64,000 bases of DNA from Amyelois transitella (GCF_032362555.1 NC_083509.1:8331001-8395000); one strand, 5' to 3'. Shown: positions 13,880 to 28,900, numbered from the stretch's first letter. Numbers and translations: made by a program. The notes: generated from the sequence alone by a model not told the origin.

Positions 13880-14107
13880 CCGTGTGGTTTCCAGCATTAA
13901 TAAAAAAAATAATGATACAGAGCGACTAAGGCATAGACTAATTAACTTCTTTTAGGCGTTGGGGTAGCAACCTTTCACTATATGAATGTCTATTCAATCT
14001 TTATGCTAATCAGCTGGACGTGGCATTTCAGTCTTCGTAAGACTGTTGGCTCTGTCTACACCGCGAGGGATAAAGACGTGAATATATTGCTTTGAAAGTA
14101 TGTATGT
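13880..14107 (+). repeat. Interspersed repeat family A, near full length
   Basis: Starts CCGTGTGGTTTCC, continues through GCGACTAAGGCATAG, GGCGTTGGGGTAGCAACC, GTCTTCGTAAGACTG and GGCTCTGTCTACACCGC, and ends in TATGTATGT. Confidence 0.65.
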
Positions 14108-14839
14108 TACTTTGTACCAAGCTATTATTTCGTCAAGTCATTTATTGATCCAATAAAAGTTCCAGCCTAATACATAGCAAGTTAATAACGCATAAACTCT
14201 CACGACATTACTCAAAAATTTTAATATAACTTCCGAACATGAATAAATTTGTATTCGTAATATCAAGCCAGTCGTTCCATTAAAAAATAAATGAATTAGC
14301 CTGTCTCGGTGTGAATGCCCAAACATTTTCATTGAGACATTGCGGAGGATATTAGATTTAAGCACGATATATTAAATAGGTATTACGCCTAAAAATCAAA
14401 AGTATATCGTATTTTTCAAACTCTAATAACTTTAAAATAAAGTTCATTTCGCAACATGGTCAATCTAAATTCTCTTTTAGACGTGACGACACAAATGTAT
14501 TAGCTTCAGGCGACGGGGCGCTATTCGTTATCTATTAAAATCTCAGTCGGATACACTCTTTATCATTAACACAATATAAATATTTATTTATCGATGGACA
14601 ACTGGGTACTTAATTCAGAAGCGGGATTATTAAGGACGTTACACATGAATAAAAAGATCACAAAGTAAAGTTTATTCCGTTGATACTACAAAGTTGATCA
14701 ATAAAGTTAGGTATATAATTTATTATTTCTAAGTACTTTTTGAGTCTTTATAAAGTACTCGAGTATCTTGTTTAGTAAGTATTACTCAAGTAAACTCAGT
14801 AAATCCCCATAAGAAAATTTTACTTGCCAACACTTTGTT

Positions 14840-14940
14840 GTACATACATATAGGTTTAAGACACATATTATTAGTGTAGTGTAGAACGTGGCCTGTCAGT
14901 CTTTCCGTTTCCTGGATTGATAGACAGAACCTACATCTTT
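14840..14940. repeat. Eroded family A fragment
   Basis: TACATACATATAGG and GAACGTGGCCTGTCAGTC match family phrases, but their relative order is mixed. This suggests a rearranged or nested remnant. Confidence 0.35.
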
Positions 14941-17024
14941 CCACTTGCCATCCTGTATACTTCTTTCGCTTCATACACATTTTATGACTCTCTTCGTGCA
15001 AGCTTTTAGCCGTCTTTTCACCAGAACATCCCTGATTTGGTCAATTTGTTTAACACAATGTCTGAAAATTATTAAGCTTTTTAGTGTAGCATTTTCTATT
15101 TAATACAACGAAGTTTTTCTGCTTTGTTAAGATACAATTTTAATATTTGGTCTGCTTAGAACAGATTGGGTATCGATGCAAACCATCTTTGGCACATCAC
15201 TTAATTTAAAATCCTGTTAATATTTGTTATGCAATTAATGACGAATATTTTTATTTCGTCATGTGTACGAACTCCTTTACAATAAATGAAACACTACATC
15301 CAACACCTCATTAAAGATTGGAATACGTTAGTGCCCGCGGCGGGTTGCCGACGCACCACTAAAACAAACATCTCTATTAATTTCCACGGACCCAGAGATC
15401 GAAATTACATTGAGACCAATATCAATCATCCGAGTCAAAAATATTAAGGTTACAAAAGTCAATTTCATCCAAGTCGTTCTAGCAAGGAAACTGGCAAACA
15501 AACTCAATATATTCGATATTGGTAAAAGACAAATGTATTTAACTTTTCGTACACAATTTATACTGTATTATAAAGAATATTTTAATTGGCAAAACGTATT
15601 AAATATTTGTAAATTTTGAAGCACAATAAAAATTATGGTGTAGTTGCGAAAAGTAAATAATACTCAAGTGATTATTTCACTATAATACAGTTAATTTAGT
15701 CTTGCTTTATTCCTACAAAATGCTATAATTTACATGCGTGTTACATCTGTATTTTCTATATTTTATATCCAAGCTGTCTTGTCCAATACGATAATCGATA
15801 CGGATACTCATTCGGATATTCAAATCAAGACCTAACACGGTATGTATCGATTAAAAAGTTTATTGATATTAATGGTCCCGAAATACAATACAGAGGAGTT
15901 AGTTATTTACTACTTAATTTATCTCTGATTCTACAGAAGTTATAAGTTTTTTTTCTTCTTTTTATTGTTTCTTTGGATATAACGAAAATACAGGGCATGA
16001 GTACACATTTTGTAAAGTATTACCGAATTGTTAAGTTCAAAACTGAAAATATTTTCAAGTATTTGTTGCAATATTACATCATTTAAAACACTAATACACA
16101 GTCTTATTGTTGAAAGCAAATTCAAGGCTTAAAATTTTGCAAAAAGCAAGTCAATAAAATTCCAATAATTAAGATCTCGTATAAAATGTTATCACATCTA
16201 ACATGCAGCCACCATGATCCCACGAGTATTTAGGGTGGGCACTGATCTTTCTCATAATTTTCCACTTAATACAACAACTTTCTGTTTAAGTAGTGTCGCT
16301 TATTTTACAAAGAATAAGGTATTTTTTATGATATGCTGAATGCGTAGCTATCTACGAATAAATAAAAATTATAAAAAAAATTAAACACGAACTTTTCGTC
16401 TTTATAACATGATGTTGTCTAAAAAAATTGAAAACTATATAAATATATAAATTGATGTAGACTAAACCTTCGTTTCCTCATCATGGTGTTGTTTTATTTA
16501 TCTTTATTATTTTTGTTTTATTCACAATTTTACGTATCCGTACTAATCAAAAATATAATATATTCTGACCACTAACGTACTTTATGCAGCATTGTTCTCG
16601 ATCTTTACCAACCTTTACTTCCTCAGCGTCTCTTTAGAAGCGAAAATTATTACATTCCCCATTAGTGACAGTTTAAGCTGCCGACATAAAATCACTGATA
16701 TTTTATGATCTACTTATCGCAAAGTCTCTTATTGTTGGCTCCTGTGGTCGGTATTTTTGTACACAAAGTCAGAATACGAAGTAAGTGCTAAGACGCATCG
16801 CGGCTTCATTAAAACATGTTTAGTGTCAGCTCACACGGTAAGCTTGATGCATCGACTTTCTATTACTTAAAAGCTCGATAATATGAAGTTATCCATGTTA
16901 AATTCAGACAATATATTACTTCTGCTGTCTGTTTGAAGATTCCATTGAAAGATGCTTTATTATTAAAAGCATTTTAACAGTATGCACATATAATTATTTA
17001 ACATCAGATTGTGCGCGTGGAAAG

Positions 17025-17075
17025 ATGTAGTCTCTGCCTACGCCTCCAAGAAAAAGGCGTGATTTTATGTATGTA
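17025..17075 (+). repeat. Short repeat family B fragment
   Basis: GATGTAGTCTCTGCCTACGC ... GGCGTGATTTTATGTATG closely matches the copy at 48923-48974. Unclassified retro-element tail with (TATG)n end. Confidence 0.55.
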
Positions 17076-18597
17076 ACATCAGAGTTTAAGCCTTTTTGTT
17101 ATAATGGAATAATACAAAATTTAAGTACAAGTAAGACAGTATATTTAGAACATTTAAAAAAATATTTTTAAGTGTTTAACTTAATTTTAGAGCTCCAATT
17201 CTACTTTTTTGCATTTAATATTTAGTAACTCTAACTTATACTAAAACTATATTACAATAACTAAAACCTCAAAATAAGAACAACTGTTCAATATATGTAA
17301 TGTAGTATTAGCACAGGTTTATTTAAAAAAATACTCTAAGTACTTATCTCAATCGGTTCAATATCTACACTATACCATATCACATTCCAATAAACGACTT
17401 TTTATGTAACAATAAAATATTTACATACAAAGAAATGCTGCCGCCTGATGATAAACGCATCATGAGAGCCCCCAGGCATCTCGTTTGATATCTCTTAAGA
17501 ACAAATCACTGTTTTATCGTTACTACCATCGTAAAAAATATTGATAACATAAAAAAGTGGTCGAAAAACAATAGAGTGGATGGATTGAAAGGATCCCAAC
17601 AACAGATAAAGAGTTAGATATGTATTAATAATACCTCTATTTTATAGTGACCGTATCACTTAAATGCTGGTCATTGAACAGCGTTATAGGCCCTATGGTG
17701 TCGTTGAAGGGACGTCGAATGGGATTGTATTAAGACATCGGATTAAATGGCGCCACGAAATTATGGATAAGTTATTGATACTCGAAACAGTTTTATAGAT
17801 GTTGAAGTGAGATATTATGTTTCTTGGTGTTGTGTGCGCATAATGTATAATATTTTGTTAGTTGCCTTGCATACTTCCAATCACTCTTTTCAGATACTGC
17901 TTTCAAAGTGAGGTGTCGTTGAATTAAAGTTTTTACAAAAACAATAGAAAATATTTCTGTTTGATTTTTGCGACTAATGGGACTGTTTGTTTCGTAAGGG
18001 ATATAAAGATGAAATATGTGTTTGTCGAAGTATCGGTATACATATGTAGTTAACATGCATAAAATATCATAATTCCAAAAATTCTTTAATAATATTTTCT
18101 TACAAAACATTAGGACCTGCCTCAATAATTAAAATGTTAATCGCTCGGCCACGCGTTCCAAACTCATCGATAAGCCAATATTTTACATCACAATGACCAC
18201 ATCGACTGTTATGAAGCTAATTTTGTAAATGGGTAATCTAATAACTAATGTGGCTGATTGGATTAAGACGTCAAAGCGCGGCCGTTTTACGGTCGACAGA
18301 AACGATCGAATTTCTATAAGGAATGCTGTAATCGATCGCGGGGCTTGTGATATGATAGCACGTTAATACGCCTTTTTATTGAATCTCTGCTAAGGCAAAG
18401 GGAGTTAAGATGGACATTTAAATTTACTCTGTGTAGTATATGTAATAGGAAACAGTGACTAAAATAAATATTAACATATTAGTGCATGGATAAAGATGGG
18501 ATTTTTTTTAAACTATAGAAATATTTTCAAACCTGACATGATAGTTAAACACCAAATTATTCCCGCAGCTTTGCCCAAATAAAAATAAAAACATAGG

Positions 18598-18782
18598 TAC
18601 ATACATACAACTGCTGCTTGAATTGATGATAGAATTGAGATTCATATAGTGATAGGTTGCATTGCTAGCCCATCTACCAGTTAAAAGAAGATTTCCAAGT
18701 TTATAAGCCCTAAGTCGCCTTTCACGACATCCACAGGAAGGGGATGGAGTTGTCATATTCTATTTTATGTCGGTGCCGGTAA
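18598..18782 (-). repeat. Interspersed repeat family A, reverse
   Basis: Minus-strand copy: TACATACATAC tail, then GATGATAGAATTGAGATTC, GTGATAGGTTGCATTGCTAG, CGCCTTTCACGACATCC and a CGGTGCCGG end. Confidence 0.65.
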
Positions 18783-19433
18783 AAAGAAAAAAACACTTCT
18801 ATATCCCGTTACCGTTATACGTTATCTTGGTTTTTCTTGATGGGATACCTTAACTCTTCAAATATCCGCAAATATTCATGACTAATTGCAACTCCTTACA
18901 TCCATTAGTTTCTGCTGTAATGCACTATAATTCTGTGCTGAAAGTACGCATCTTTTAAATTTACGTCATGTCGATATCGGGGGAAAGGAGAAGGGAATAT
19001 CAAAGGAAATAATACTTGAGACGCACATATATTATTTGTTTGCAGACCTTACTCAAAAATCAGAAAAGAGGAAATTCCATTCATAACTGCCTTAGAACAA
19101 ATTGTACCTTGTTGTAAATGATCAAAAACAGAACAGAATAATTATATAATTTTTCTAATTATTGCAATTCGTATGCAACTTATTGCTATTATTCAGACAA
19201 TTAGCGCTAAAATATGATACATTAGCACTCGTTAGATATTTAAAACAGCAATATGTACTAGCAATGTCTTCATTATATATTAATGATTTAAAAATTTTTT
19301 TTTGCCTATTTAATTTCTATTGAAGACAGCATACTAATATCTATTTATTAATTAGACTGCGATTAATGTAACAATTTTTAGTTTGTTTTTAAATAAATTA
19401 TTTTCAAACGAACGGAATTTTTGCCATATTTGG

Positions 19434-19660
19434 CGGCCTCTGTAGCGCAGCGGTAGTACCTACACTACACTTGTCTGTGACACCGGAGGTCCTGGGTTCG
19501 AATCCTGGCCAGAGCTGGCCTGGATCTTGGATGTTTATCTTTATAAGTATTTGTTATAAAATATAGTATCGTTGAGTTAGTATCTCGTTACACAAGTCTC
19601 GAACTTACTTCGAGGCTAACTTAATTTGTGTAATTTGTTCCGTATATATTTATTTATATT
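19434..19660 (+). mobile_element. tRNA-derived SINE
   Basis: Head with RNA polymerase III internal promoter: A box TAGCGCAGCGG at 19443-19453 and B box GGTTCGAATCC at 19495-19505. It is followed by a non-tRNA body containing GTTAGTATCTCGTTACAC and AACTTACTTCGAGGCTAAC, and a tail of TATTTATTTATATT. This head-body-tail order fits a SINE type common in Lepidoptera, mobilised by LINE enzymes. It is not a working tRNA gene: the head carries an enlarged middle and is fused to the body. No clear target-site duplication was found. Confidence 0.8.
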
Positions 19661-22329
19661 ATTGGTGAAATGTTCACCGGTTAAAAATAACACACATACC
19701 TACATACACAATGACCTCCTCCCGGGCCGGCAAAGACTACACCTTTTTACTTGCCACGACCCCTGCATACTTTTATTTCGCTTTCAAATTGGTACTCAAA
19801 TTAGGTATTTATGTAAAAAACTCAGGCTCTTCATAAAAAAATCTTACTTTCAATGTAATAATTCTCCTCTATTCATCCATGATTTATTTTATCAAAATGT
19901 ATCGACGAAACATAATTAGAAACTCGACATTTATCAAGATACATTTTTTTTATTTCGGCAAATCGTATTACTAAAGGACGTTATCGCAAAACCAGGGGCT
20001 TATCAGTGTCTCCCTTGTTTTGCGGCGGCAATAAATTGTTTAAATATACCATAATTCTCCGCTTCCTAAGATCATTTCCCGATAAGTGTTTATTAGAACA
20101 CGGGTGGCAGAGCTGTGCGATATTACAAAAACAGGTGTGGGACAAAAAACAGGTTGCCTTTTTTCACTTTCGCAAATCCCAAAAAGCGACTCGTTGTGTT
20201 TTGAGCTTGTTTAGCGTTATCGCTGGTTGTTTCGTAAATAATGATCGGTCGCGAACTTGTGAACAACTTGCTAACTCAAATGTTTAAATAGTTCTCTGCT
20301 TGGTTTTATAAAAAAAATGTTCAACATTTCACTAATACGAATACGGTTATTATTCCTATTGCAATAATATACATCATTTATTTTGATGTGACGTATATGA
20401 TTTACTATTTTATAATTAATAAATTGTTTATCATAAAATTAGGTTTTATGGACCACCATTAAGGTTATAGTATGATAAGGACAAGGAGTACTCGATCGAC
20501 TATGCTTTCTTTTACAAACAATGCAGGAAGAGAAGTTACATCACACTTTTTTTTAGCTACCAGGCCAGCTTGCTAGTAAGTACTTGATACCTCTTAAAAA
20601 TTAGGCTTCATAAAGTTACCTATATAAATTTGACAGTCGACAACTTGTGTGGCACGCTTCTGTCATAAGTCAGTACTTGCCCTAATTAAGGTTTCAGGAA
20701 CACTCGTTAAGAAAATAACCAGGCAGCCAAAATTCTGCATTACTTTAATACGATGCTTCGCGATGATAAGTCGTACGCAATTCGTGAGGTCATCAACAGA
20801 GTATTATTTGTGTAATGTTTTAATTTAATCCTAACTTATGTAACGCATTTTTTTAATAGCCGGCTCCTTTGAGTGTTCATATTTATTTGTTACTTAAACC
20901 GCTAATTTAGGGAAAAGCTTTCTTATGATTTAAGCATTTCAACTTTGCTGCAGTATTTACAGTGACGCGTATTTTAACCAGTTCGTATTATATAAATAAA
21001 ATATTGTGAGCAGTTTATCAATGTTTTTTGCAAACTTTTAAAACTAACTACCAAATATAAAAAGATTAATCAGTCCCAGTTACTTCTAGGAAATGATATA
21101 AGTACGGTTTTTTTTTATTTTTAATGGTATTTTTGTATTGGTAATTGAAATTTGTTATCGCACTAATCTAGATCATAAATACGATTTATATAATCACTAA
21201 TAAATAATATTTCACTACCGATAAGGCTTTTCCACACCTTTTTTATGTTTATTAAATTTTATTGATACCACATCTGCAAATAGGTATATATTTCGAAAAT
21301 TACCATAAATTATCAAAATTAACATGAATATCGGTGGCCATTACGCGAACTACATGATACGTCAAGTAACCGATAAATAACATAATACTTAAAATAGTGA
21401 TGAATATAAAATGCTGTATCGATATCCAGTTTAGTAAATTAACGACTCCGATCGGCGCATACGCCGATATTTATGGCACAAATTTGTCTCAAGTTCGCAT
21501 GCTGTCTCATTACTGCGCGCGCGACAAAGAATTGCCGCGCGACATTTGTCAACCGAACAGTTGCAAATAGCGAATCACCCCGTGTATAGTTAATTCTGTG
21601 ATTTTTGAGCCTTTAATTGCCGTATCACAGACCGCACTTAAACGGATTAATTTAAGCCTACTACAATGGTATTTCAATCAATATTCTTTAGTACTGTAAA
21701 TATTTTCATATTTTACCTTCGTAAGATAGGTACTTACCCTTTTCCATCTATCCTAATAAATTGTACTTTTACAATGAGATTAATTCTTGTCTTTCTTTAT
21801 AAAATAGAGACTTGTCATTTTCTTGGTTTATTATAGAACGCACCATACGTACAAATATTTTCTCAACCAAATTATTTATTAGCACAAGATGACTCTACAA
21901 AGATCTCGGGAAATACGCCATTTGCAACCGGTCAATCCAGAAAATATGAGACTGGTTCATGAATGAATCTTATAAAATAATCTCTAATAAAATACTATAA
22001 CTTAAATGGTATCTGTTTTTTTTTAATCTATGGTTCAAAACTACGCAAGTACTTCTTAAATAGTCATATTCATAACGTTATATCGAGTAAATACATCAAT
22101 GGGCACCGACAAACGCAAAAATACAGCAATGTTACCGCAAACAAATCACATAACAATGAGACCGATCGGATCGAACTATTACCGACGGTATGAACACAAC
22201 ACATGTGAAGTCCAACAGTATATCCAGAGCACTTAATGCAGATTCTCAAAGGAGCCCCGGTAAATAATGCTGTTTTACGATCACCACGCGCTGAGCCGGT
22301 ATGCCATTGTGGCAACCTTCGAACGCACT

Positions 22330-22480
22330 TTATTGGCTAATTTTATTCAATTAAATTGTTCTGGTTGCGCATGCGCCGACACCGGGCGCGTTCATTTTAA
22401 CGCCTCGGAAATTATTGCAATAGATAACATAATGCGCCGCTCTTGACAGATTTAAGAGAGGAACTCGCGCCCTACGACTA
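22330..22480. promoter_or_regulatory. Promoter-like CpG-rich patch with NRF1-type palindrome
   Basis: An inverted CCAAT (ATTGG at 22332-22336) lies about 30 bp before TGCGCATGCGCC (22366-22377). The latter is one base from the NRF1/erect-wing consensus YGCGCAYGCGCR. CpG-rich sequence follows. No gene start is visible beside it, so function is uncertain. Confidence 0.3.
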
Positions 22481-25400
22481 CAACACAGTAAATATGATAA
22501 CGGCCGTAATCCAGTATTGACATGCACTGCTTTAAACATTGAGTGCCATAAAATAGATTGCATCCACGAACTACTGACGTCCTCTTAATTCAAAGGCTTG
22601 AAATGAATATGTTAATGCTGACATAAAACAGTGGTGGCTTCCAAACGGTGACTCGTAACCACATGCTGCGAAGACACTCAGATGTTTTCATCACTAATTT
22701 TTATTGTTTAGAGGACAAAACTTACTTAGACCCTTTTACTATAAAAAAGAGTTGATTTCACTAAACGCAGTTCGCGTCATGCTGACAACGCATTTCACAA
22801 ATCGTTTATAATGGAATTTATATCAATCCGGGATACGTATACGCATAGTTGATAGTATCGCGCTGTTATGAATGTTGACATGAATAACCTACCTACTTCT
22901 AAAATATGAAAGGGTTTTTGATGTTGTTAAAATAAGTTAGTCCACACAATTTTTTTTCCTAAAGAACGGCAATGGAATAAATATTTATATTTTTTCATAC
23001 ATTAAAATAACTTAGTAAAATCCCTGTTCATATAAATATATGGAAGTAAATGAAGTTCCATTTGCATTTTGCGAAATATTACTTAAATACAAATTATTCT
23101 ATATATCTTTAAAAATATAAAAAACAACATCAAATCTTCCTGTCAATAAACAATTTTTAAATATACTCAACCTGCTCAAACTAATAAATTAAATCAAAAA
23201 CAGTCCAATAACTACAAATCATTGGCATTCAACATGCAAATAGTCAAAGGGAGCCCGCAAAAAAATGGCCTACGGGCGCCTCAGAATGTTATATCCGCAA
23301 AATAATCGGCAAAAATTTAGCTTCCACATCTATAAATATTATAAGGACACCTAGTATTCTCCCATAAATCGGTACAAAAACAAATAAAATTATATTTAAT
23401 AGCCTCGTGAGAACTGTCGCCCGCCTCCCACTGCGGCCGGCTCGTTAAATATTTTAATTGCGCCGCTAAAAAGGTCCCAAAATTTTTATTTCTCGTAAAT
23501 CAAAGTTGTGTCCACGGTAGTCCTGTTACAACATTTTTTTGTTTCCAACTGTCCAATAAACGACGTAACTTTGGAGGCGTCTTGAATCTTTTTGTTCTCT
23601 TTACCTGGGTCCCGATGTTAATACTAACATCATCATTGATTCGTGAAAGCAAATTGTACAGTTTGGGTCGATTAAGATCACTGCCTGCGCACCGTCAGCC
23701 CAATTTTTCCGCTTCTGAATTTCTCAAAACTTGATATTTGCCGAAAAAGGTCTCATGAGCAGATAAATATCAAAATGCAACCCTATCATTCTAAGCATTT
23801 ACGGAATATCTGCGGTTACAATTACAAATAGACCTCCCAGATATAATCATTTACCATTACCAACCATTGGAACTTTTACATGAAATAAGTTATCAATTTT
23901 GTCATCAAAACATTTTAGTGACGTATAATTTTGACCAAGTCGGAAGCATCATTCCGTCAAAGGTCGACAGTCATTCGAAAGCCATCATTCATCCGCAAGT
24001 AGACGTCGAAAATAAATATTCCAGTCAATAAAGGAGACTGTTTGTTTTTCTAACAGGAAACTTATTAAGTAAAAAGATTGGTAAAAAACAAAAAGGACGG
24101 TGTGGGTGGCGGCAGTTGACGACAGTTTAAATAGTGTAACTGGATATGAGAGTCCAGTAGTTTGTTTTTCTTGCGCACTCTAAATTGTCGGAAGCTGATG
24201 AGATGATATTATTTCGGCAAGACCCTTCGAAGAGCGTTTATGAGTGTTCATTTTTACTACCTAAAAAGGTTGACGGAAGCGATATCTTACAGCCACTTAC
24301 GTGCGGTTACGTTTTTGTATAAAAGAGTCATAAAATGGCAGTAGTTGGATAAATAACAACGGTAAATGAAGAGCCTTGAAAAAATTTGATTGCACTTACT
24401 TGAATCTTTTTTGGACATAATCACAAAAGTTAATTAAATATGTAAGCTACATTATTTGAGTCTCTTTGAATAATGACATTAATCATGTAAAAATCTACAG
24501 GTAACAAAACGAACGTACTGAATAATTTCTTATATTTCTGATAGGACAATGAACATAATAAATAAATACATGAACTTATTAATAATAATAAGATTTTTTT
24601 CTTAGTAACTTTATAATTATTTGACTTTTAAGATTAATAAAAGCAGAAAACTTTTGAATATAATGATTTAGTGCCATTTTTCTATCATGCCATTTTGTAA
24701 TTTAGCTATAAACAATATTTACATGAATACACCTACCTACTGGTGTAGGTATTAACTATGTTCTTTAAGGTGTCAAATTAAGTCAAAATAATACTTCTCT
24801 CTCACACTTATGCGTTTATAAAACAAAAGCTATTATAACCCACTATACTGAACTCATTTACGAATAAAATACGAAACATGCGAATTTCAACTCTAAAGAC
24901 AAACTAGATTACCATTATACCTGTATCAATGCAAACAAGTACCGCAGTATCAGCTAATTGACACCTCACTGATATTAACCAGTAGCTTGGAGAATTTTAG
25001 TTGGACCATGTAGGTATCTTCCCACCAATACTCGTTTTACCTTATCTCATTGTTCTCATCTACATACCTAGATTTTAATCTGTGGTCGAGGTTTGAAGTC
25101 ACATACAATACAAAATAGAGAGATAATCATATGCAATTAATGCTTGCATGGTTAGCGACTGTCTTTGTTGCGATTTTCATTGCATAGGCATGGTACATAT
25201 ACATATATGGTTTTCCATTAACTGTTACCCGTATTACCGATCACAGAACAAATAAACACAGACTTCTAGAGATAAAGCGTAGAGTCATCTATATATTTGC
25301 ACATAGATAGTTGTGTAATACTTAAAGAAAACTCTGCAAAGTATATGGAAATCAATATCTGGCCTTACCAACTCCGTCAGTAAAGGTTTAACGGAAAGAT

Positions 25401-25951
25401 GCAGTTTGAGCAAGTGGGCTTATAACCGTGGATGAATTTGACCGAACAAGTGAAGAGAAACTTGTGTAAGTAATACAGTTGTACAAATAAATCTTTCGTT
25501 CATTCACTCATTCACCAGGAAGTGGAACTGAAAGGACAGAGAGTGGACTGAAAAAATAATAGGTAATTGCTTTCATCCATTGTGAATTTATTATGACAGT
25601 TACATTTATGTGCAACTATTCAAAACATAATGCAGACATTCTTCATAGGTACTGAACGTATTATTTGCTAAATGCCAAACGTAATCCAAAAGATAATCAA
25701 TCTCAAAATTACATTAATCTAAACAGAATGCATTCACAATGGCATTAATGGCAGAGATTTTTTCTCGAGATCAATAAAATGATCGAGGGTTCACGTTTGT
25801 GTGTGTAGGCGCAACGGGGAAGAGGTCACGTGGCGAAACCCTCGTTACAACCCCTATTCTTGTCTCCCGTCTCTTTCTTTAATTCTAAAAAATGCAGAGT
25901 TAGAAGAAAACAGAAGATAGGTTGGGTGTGTGAGTGATGGCGCGGGCTCAA

Positions 25952-25959
25952 ACAGCTGC
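25952..25959 (-). promoter_or_regulatory. Proneural-type E-box
   Basis: ACAGCTGC, on the minus strand GCAGCTGT, fits the Drosophila Achaete/Scute/Daughterless consensus GCAGSTGK. It lies about 5.7 kb upstream of the asense start. A single 8-mer is weak evidence. Confidence 0.25.
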
Positions 25960-28900
25960 CGACTCGAATATTTTTTGGTCGGTTACGTTAAAGGTAATAA
26001 TAATACGATCGAGGTTTGATTAATGTGGCCGATCTAGTTGTTACACACTTCCAGGCTTAATTAACGTTTTTCAATTTAAATATAGTTTTAAAGTTTGAGT
26101 TTGAGAAAAACAAATATATCAACTTATTGTTAGTCGTCAAAAACATAACTTTTCGTTGTAACTATTTATTCACCTACCCTTTATCACATGTAAGGCTGTT
26201 TCCATAAAAAAATTAAGAAACCATATCTCACACATACTTTATAACGTCTCAAGTTTACAAGGCTCCTTTCTTTCATTAGATGAGTATCAGATCAATCAGT
26301 ACTCCACTATCTGGTAAGTGAGTTAATAATTTTGATCCGCTAATCTAATTTACGGTTGAAGTTTTGAGCATATATGAGTAATATGTTAAAATGAATCTTA
26401 ATTATTATTAAATTTAGATAAAGTATACAAACGAACTAATGTTGTGCTTGATAAATATTTACCTTATTAAAAGAGAAGAAAATAAATAATTGCACAATCA
26501 TCAAATAGGCAAACCTGTTTGCCAAGAATTAAAGACTTTTTATTTAAATGTAAAATTTTAAGATTAGCGCAATAAAAGCAATTCTCAAAAGATCGTTTGC
26601 ACTTTTATTTTCGCATAAAAAATTGCAAGTAACGGTTCTGCCATAGAAAACGAAAGTCCGCTGTGCAATTCAAGAAAACTGCCTAAGGGACTTGCTCTTG
26701 CGCATTTGCACAATAAATGCATAGGAACTCATTAAATTTGTGAACTTTATTTATCTGGAAATAAAGTTCAAAAAGAAACGCTCACATATTTATGTGCGCA
26801 ATTTAAAATTTGTAAGTAGGTATGAAGTTGGTAAGAAGTTCATTGAAAACGAATGCAGTTTGGACCAAAAGCAGGTAAGTCTTTCAACGTTTCTCTGGGG
26901 TGAATGTGAAAGGCATATTGTGTGTCAGTCTGAGTCTGAGAATACCTCTAAAGAAAATAAAGTACTGGTCTTTGAACATTTCAAAACTATACATACACTA
27001 TATATTTATACTAAAAATATTTTGAAGATATTTTGAACAAACAAGAATTCAATTCTTGTCTTGGACTTTCAAGAAAAACAGAACTACATAGAATACAACT
27101 GCATGTTTATAACGTACATAAATTTCAGAATAAGGTTACTTTTTTGTCTGCCTGTTTGTCTGTAGCAGCAAATCCTCAGAATCTACCACAACTGCTTGTT
27201 TTTAAATTATCACATTATGACTATGAATGAAATTAAAAAGCAAATAAATGTTATTCGCGCAAGGTATTATACCTACCCACCGGAAACGGCATAATAACTC
27301 AATTTGCATAGCATTCTTAGAGCTTTTTTCTCCAAGTCTAGGCTAGTCTGGTGCAACCCTCCCTCGGGTGACCTTAGCTTATTTCATTTCAAGTTGAAGG
27401 TTCCCCTTTATCCCGCTTCTAATAAGAAATAATGCGTCTGGACCGGGGAAGACTGAATGGCCTAGCTATTTCAAGGTAGCCTATATTTTAATATAAATAA
27501 ATAGGGTTAACAAAATTAGAATTTAGTTTTTTTTCTCTCTTACTATATTTTTTATTATACAAACAGGTATTGAGGTGGATTTCTCTGTTCTATGAAACAT
27601 TTCGAGATATCTAAACGCCTGTTTTGACTTTGACATACTGTCTAAAATAAATTTTTAAATCATATCAATGTATTAATTATTCAAAACATTTGTTGATAAA
27701 TTCAGTATCAAATACCTACTTTAGTCCGCAAAGCACTTCTTTACACAAATATAGGTAATCCGCAACATGCTTTAGATTATTTCAGTGGCAGTTAATTTCG
27801 AGAAAAATATTAAAATTAACCATAATTAATTACGATTATCTATTCCTACTTAATTTAATAAAAAAAATGCTAAATCCTCCATATTTCCCATCTCTCAACT
27901 TAAAATTAGACTTAATAAAATAATAAAAGTATTTATAATGACAGGTAGCGGCCCTAAGCCTTAACCTATCTCAATAGGTTAGCGTTTGAAGGCAACCTAT
28001 TGGTACCCAGATGGTGGATCAAAGCACAGGTTAGTTTTATTCCTGTTGCCTGCCTACCGTCTAGACGGCCTACTGTTACTCTGATTGTATGTAAACAAAG
28101 ACGTACTTGGCTACAGCTGTTTCTTTATGCTCTAATATGACTTTTGAAGTAACAACGGTTATTTCTTTTATATATTTCTTTTGCTAAGGTTTCTCTATTC
28201 ATTGATATATTTTATTAAGTGTCTCTTTTAAGTATTATCGTGTATGAATTCAATGAAATTTTTTAACTTAATTCGATTACATATTACGTTTTGCATAGGT
28301 CTAATATGGGTAAGGTTCCATTGGAAAGATCTTGTAAAATCCTGACTTATCTAACTCAGAATAATGGTCAAAGGGCGCGCCCAGGGCTTGACACCGCTGT
28401 GATATCTATGGCATTGGTCTTATAACTGAATACTGGAAAACGAAACGTAGCTTCAGTATTTAAATTAATTTGTTAAATGTTACATCCCTTCGATTTCCTT
28501 TTTAAAATATCAACAATAACTTAACGGGTTTCAATGTTGTTATCAAAAGCACCTCACTTATGCTCTCAAAACAACGCAGATTAGTTCACCTTCCCCTCTC
28601 AAGGAACCATTGCCATATGGTCTGGCTAAATTTAGACTCTCATATAACCTGTGTGATTCCAATCTCCAGGGTCCCAGATGTTTTCAAGATGGTGCGCCTC
28701 GGTTTACCGAGCGGATTGCAGGAAAAAACACGACATCTTGAATTACAGGATGCACTGTCGCATAAGCTGGAAGCACTAATCCTAAAGATGTTATTTCAGA
28801 TTGCACATTTATTTTTAAGCCTATAAATGCATTTGACTCTCGCGCCTGAACGCAAAGATGGATTGAAGAAATTTCTATCGACTTTGCTTATCGATAAAAT

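Larger units (their letters stand above)
14108..19433. other. Gene-poor stretch
   Basis: AT-rich sequence with only short, unrelated open frames. A fragment of a second short repeat family lies at 17025-17075 and a family A copy at 18598-18782. An eroded family A tail is possible at 17978-18020. Nothing else recognisable. Confidence 0.45.

Noticed and set aside
17793-18125. 110-codon open frame on the - strand
   Set aside because: No domain or splice partner; part of it overlaps a probable eroded family A repeat tail.
19434-19510. Functional tRNA gene
   Set aside because: A and B boxes are present, but the middle is enlarged, no clean cloverleaf forms, and the sequence runs into a SINE body and tail.
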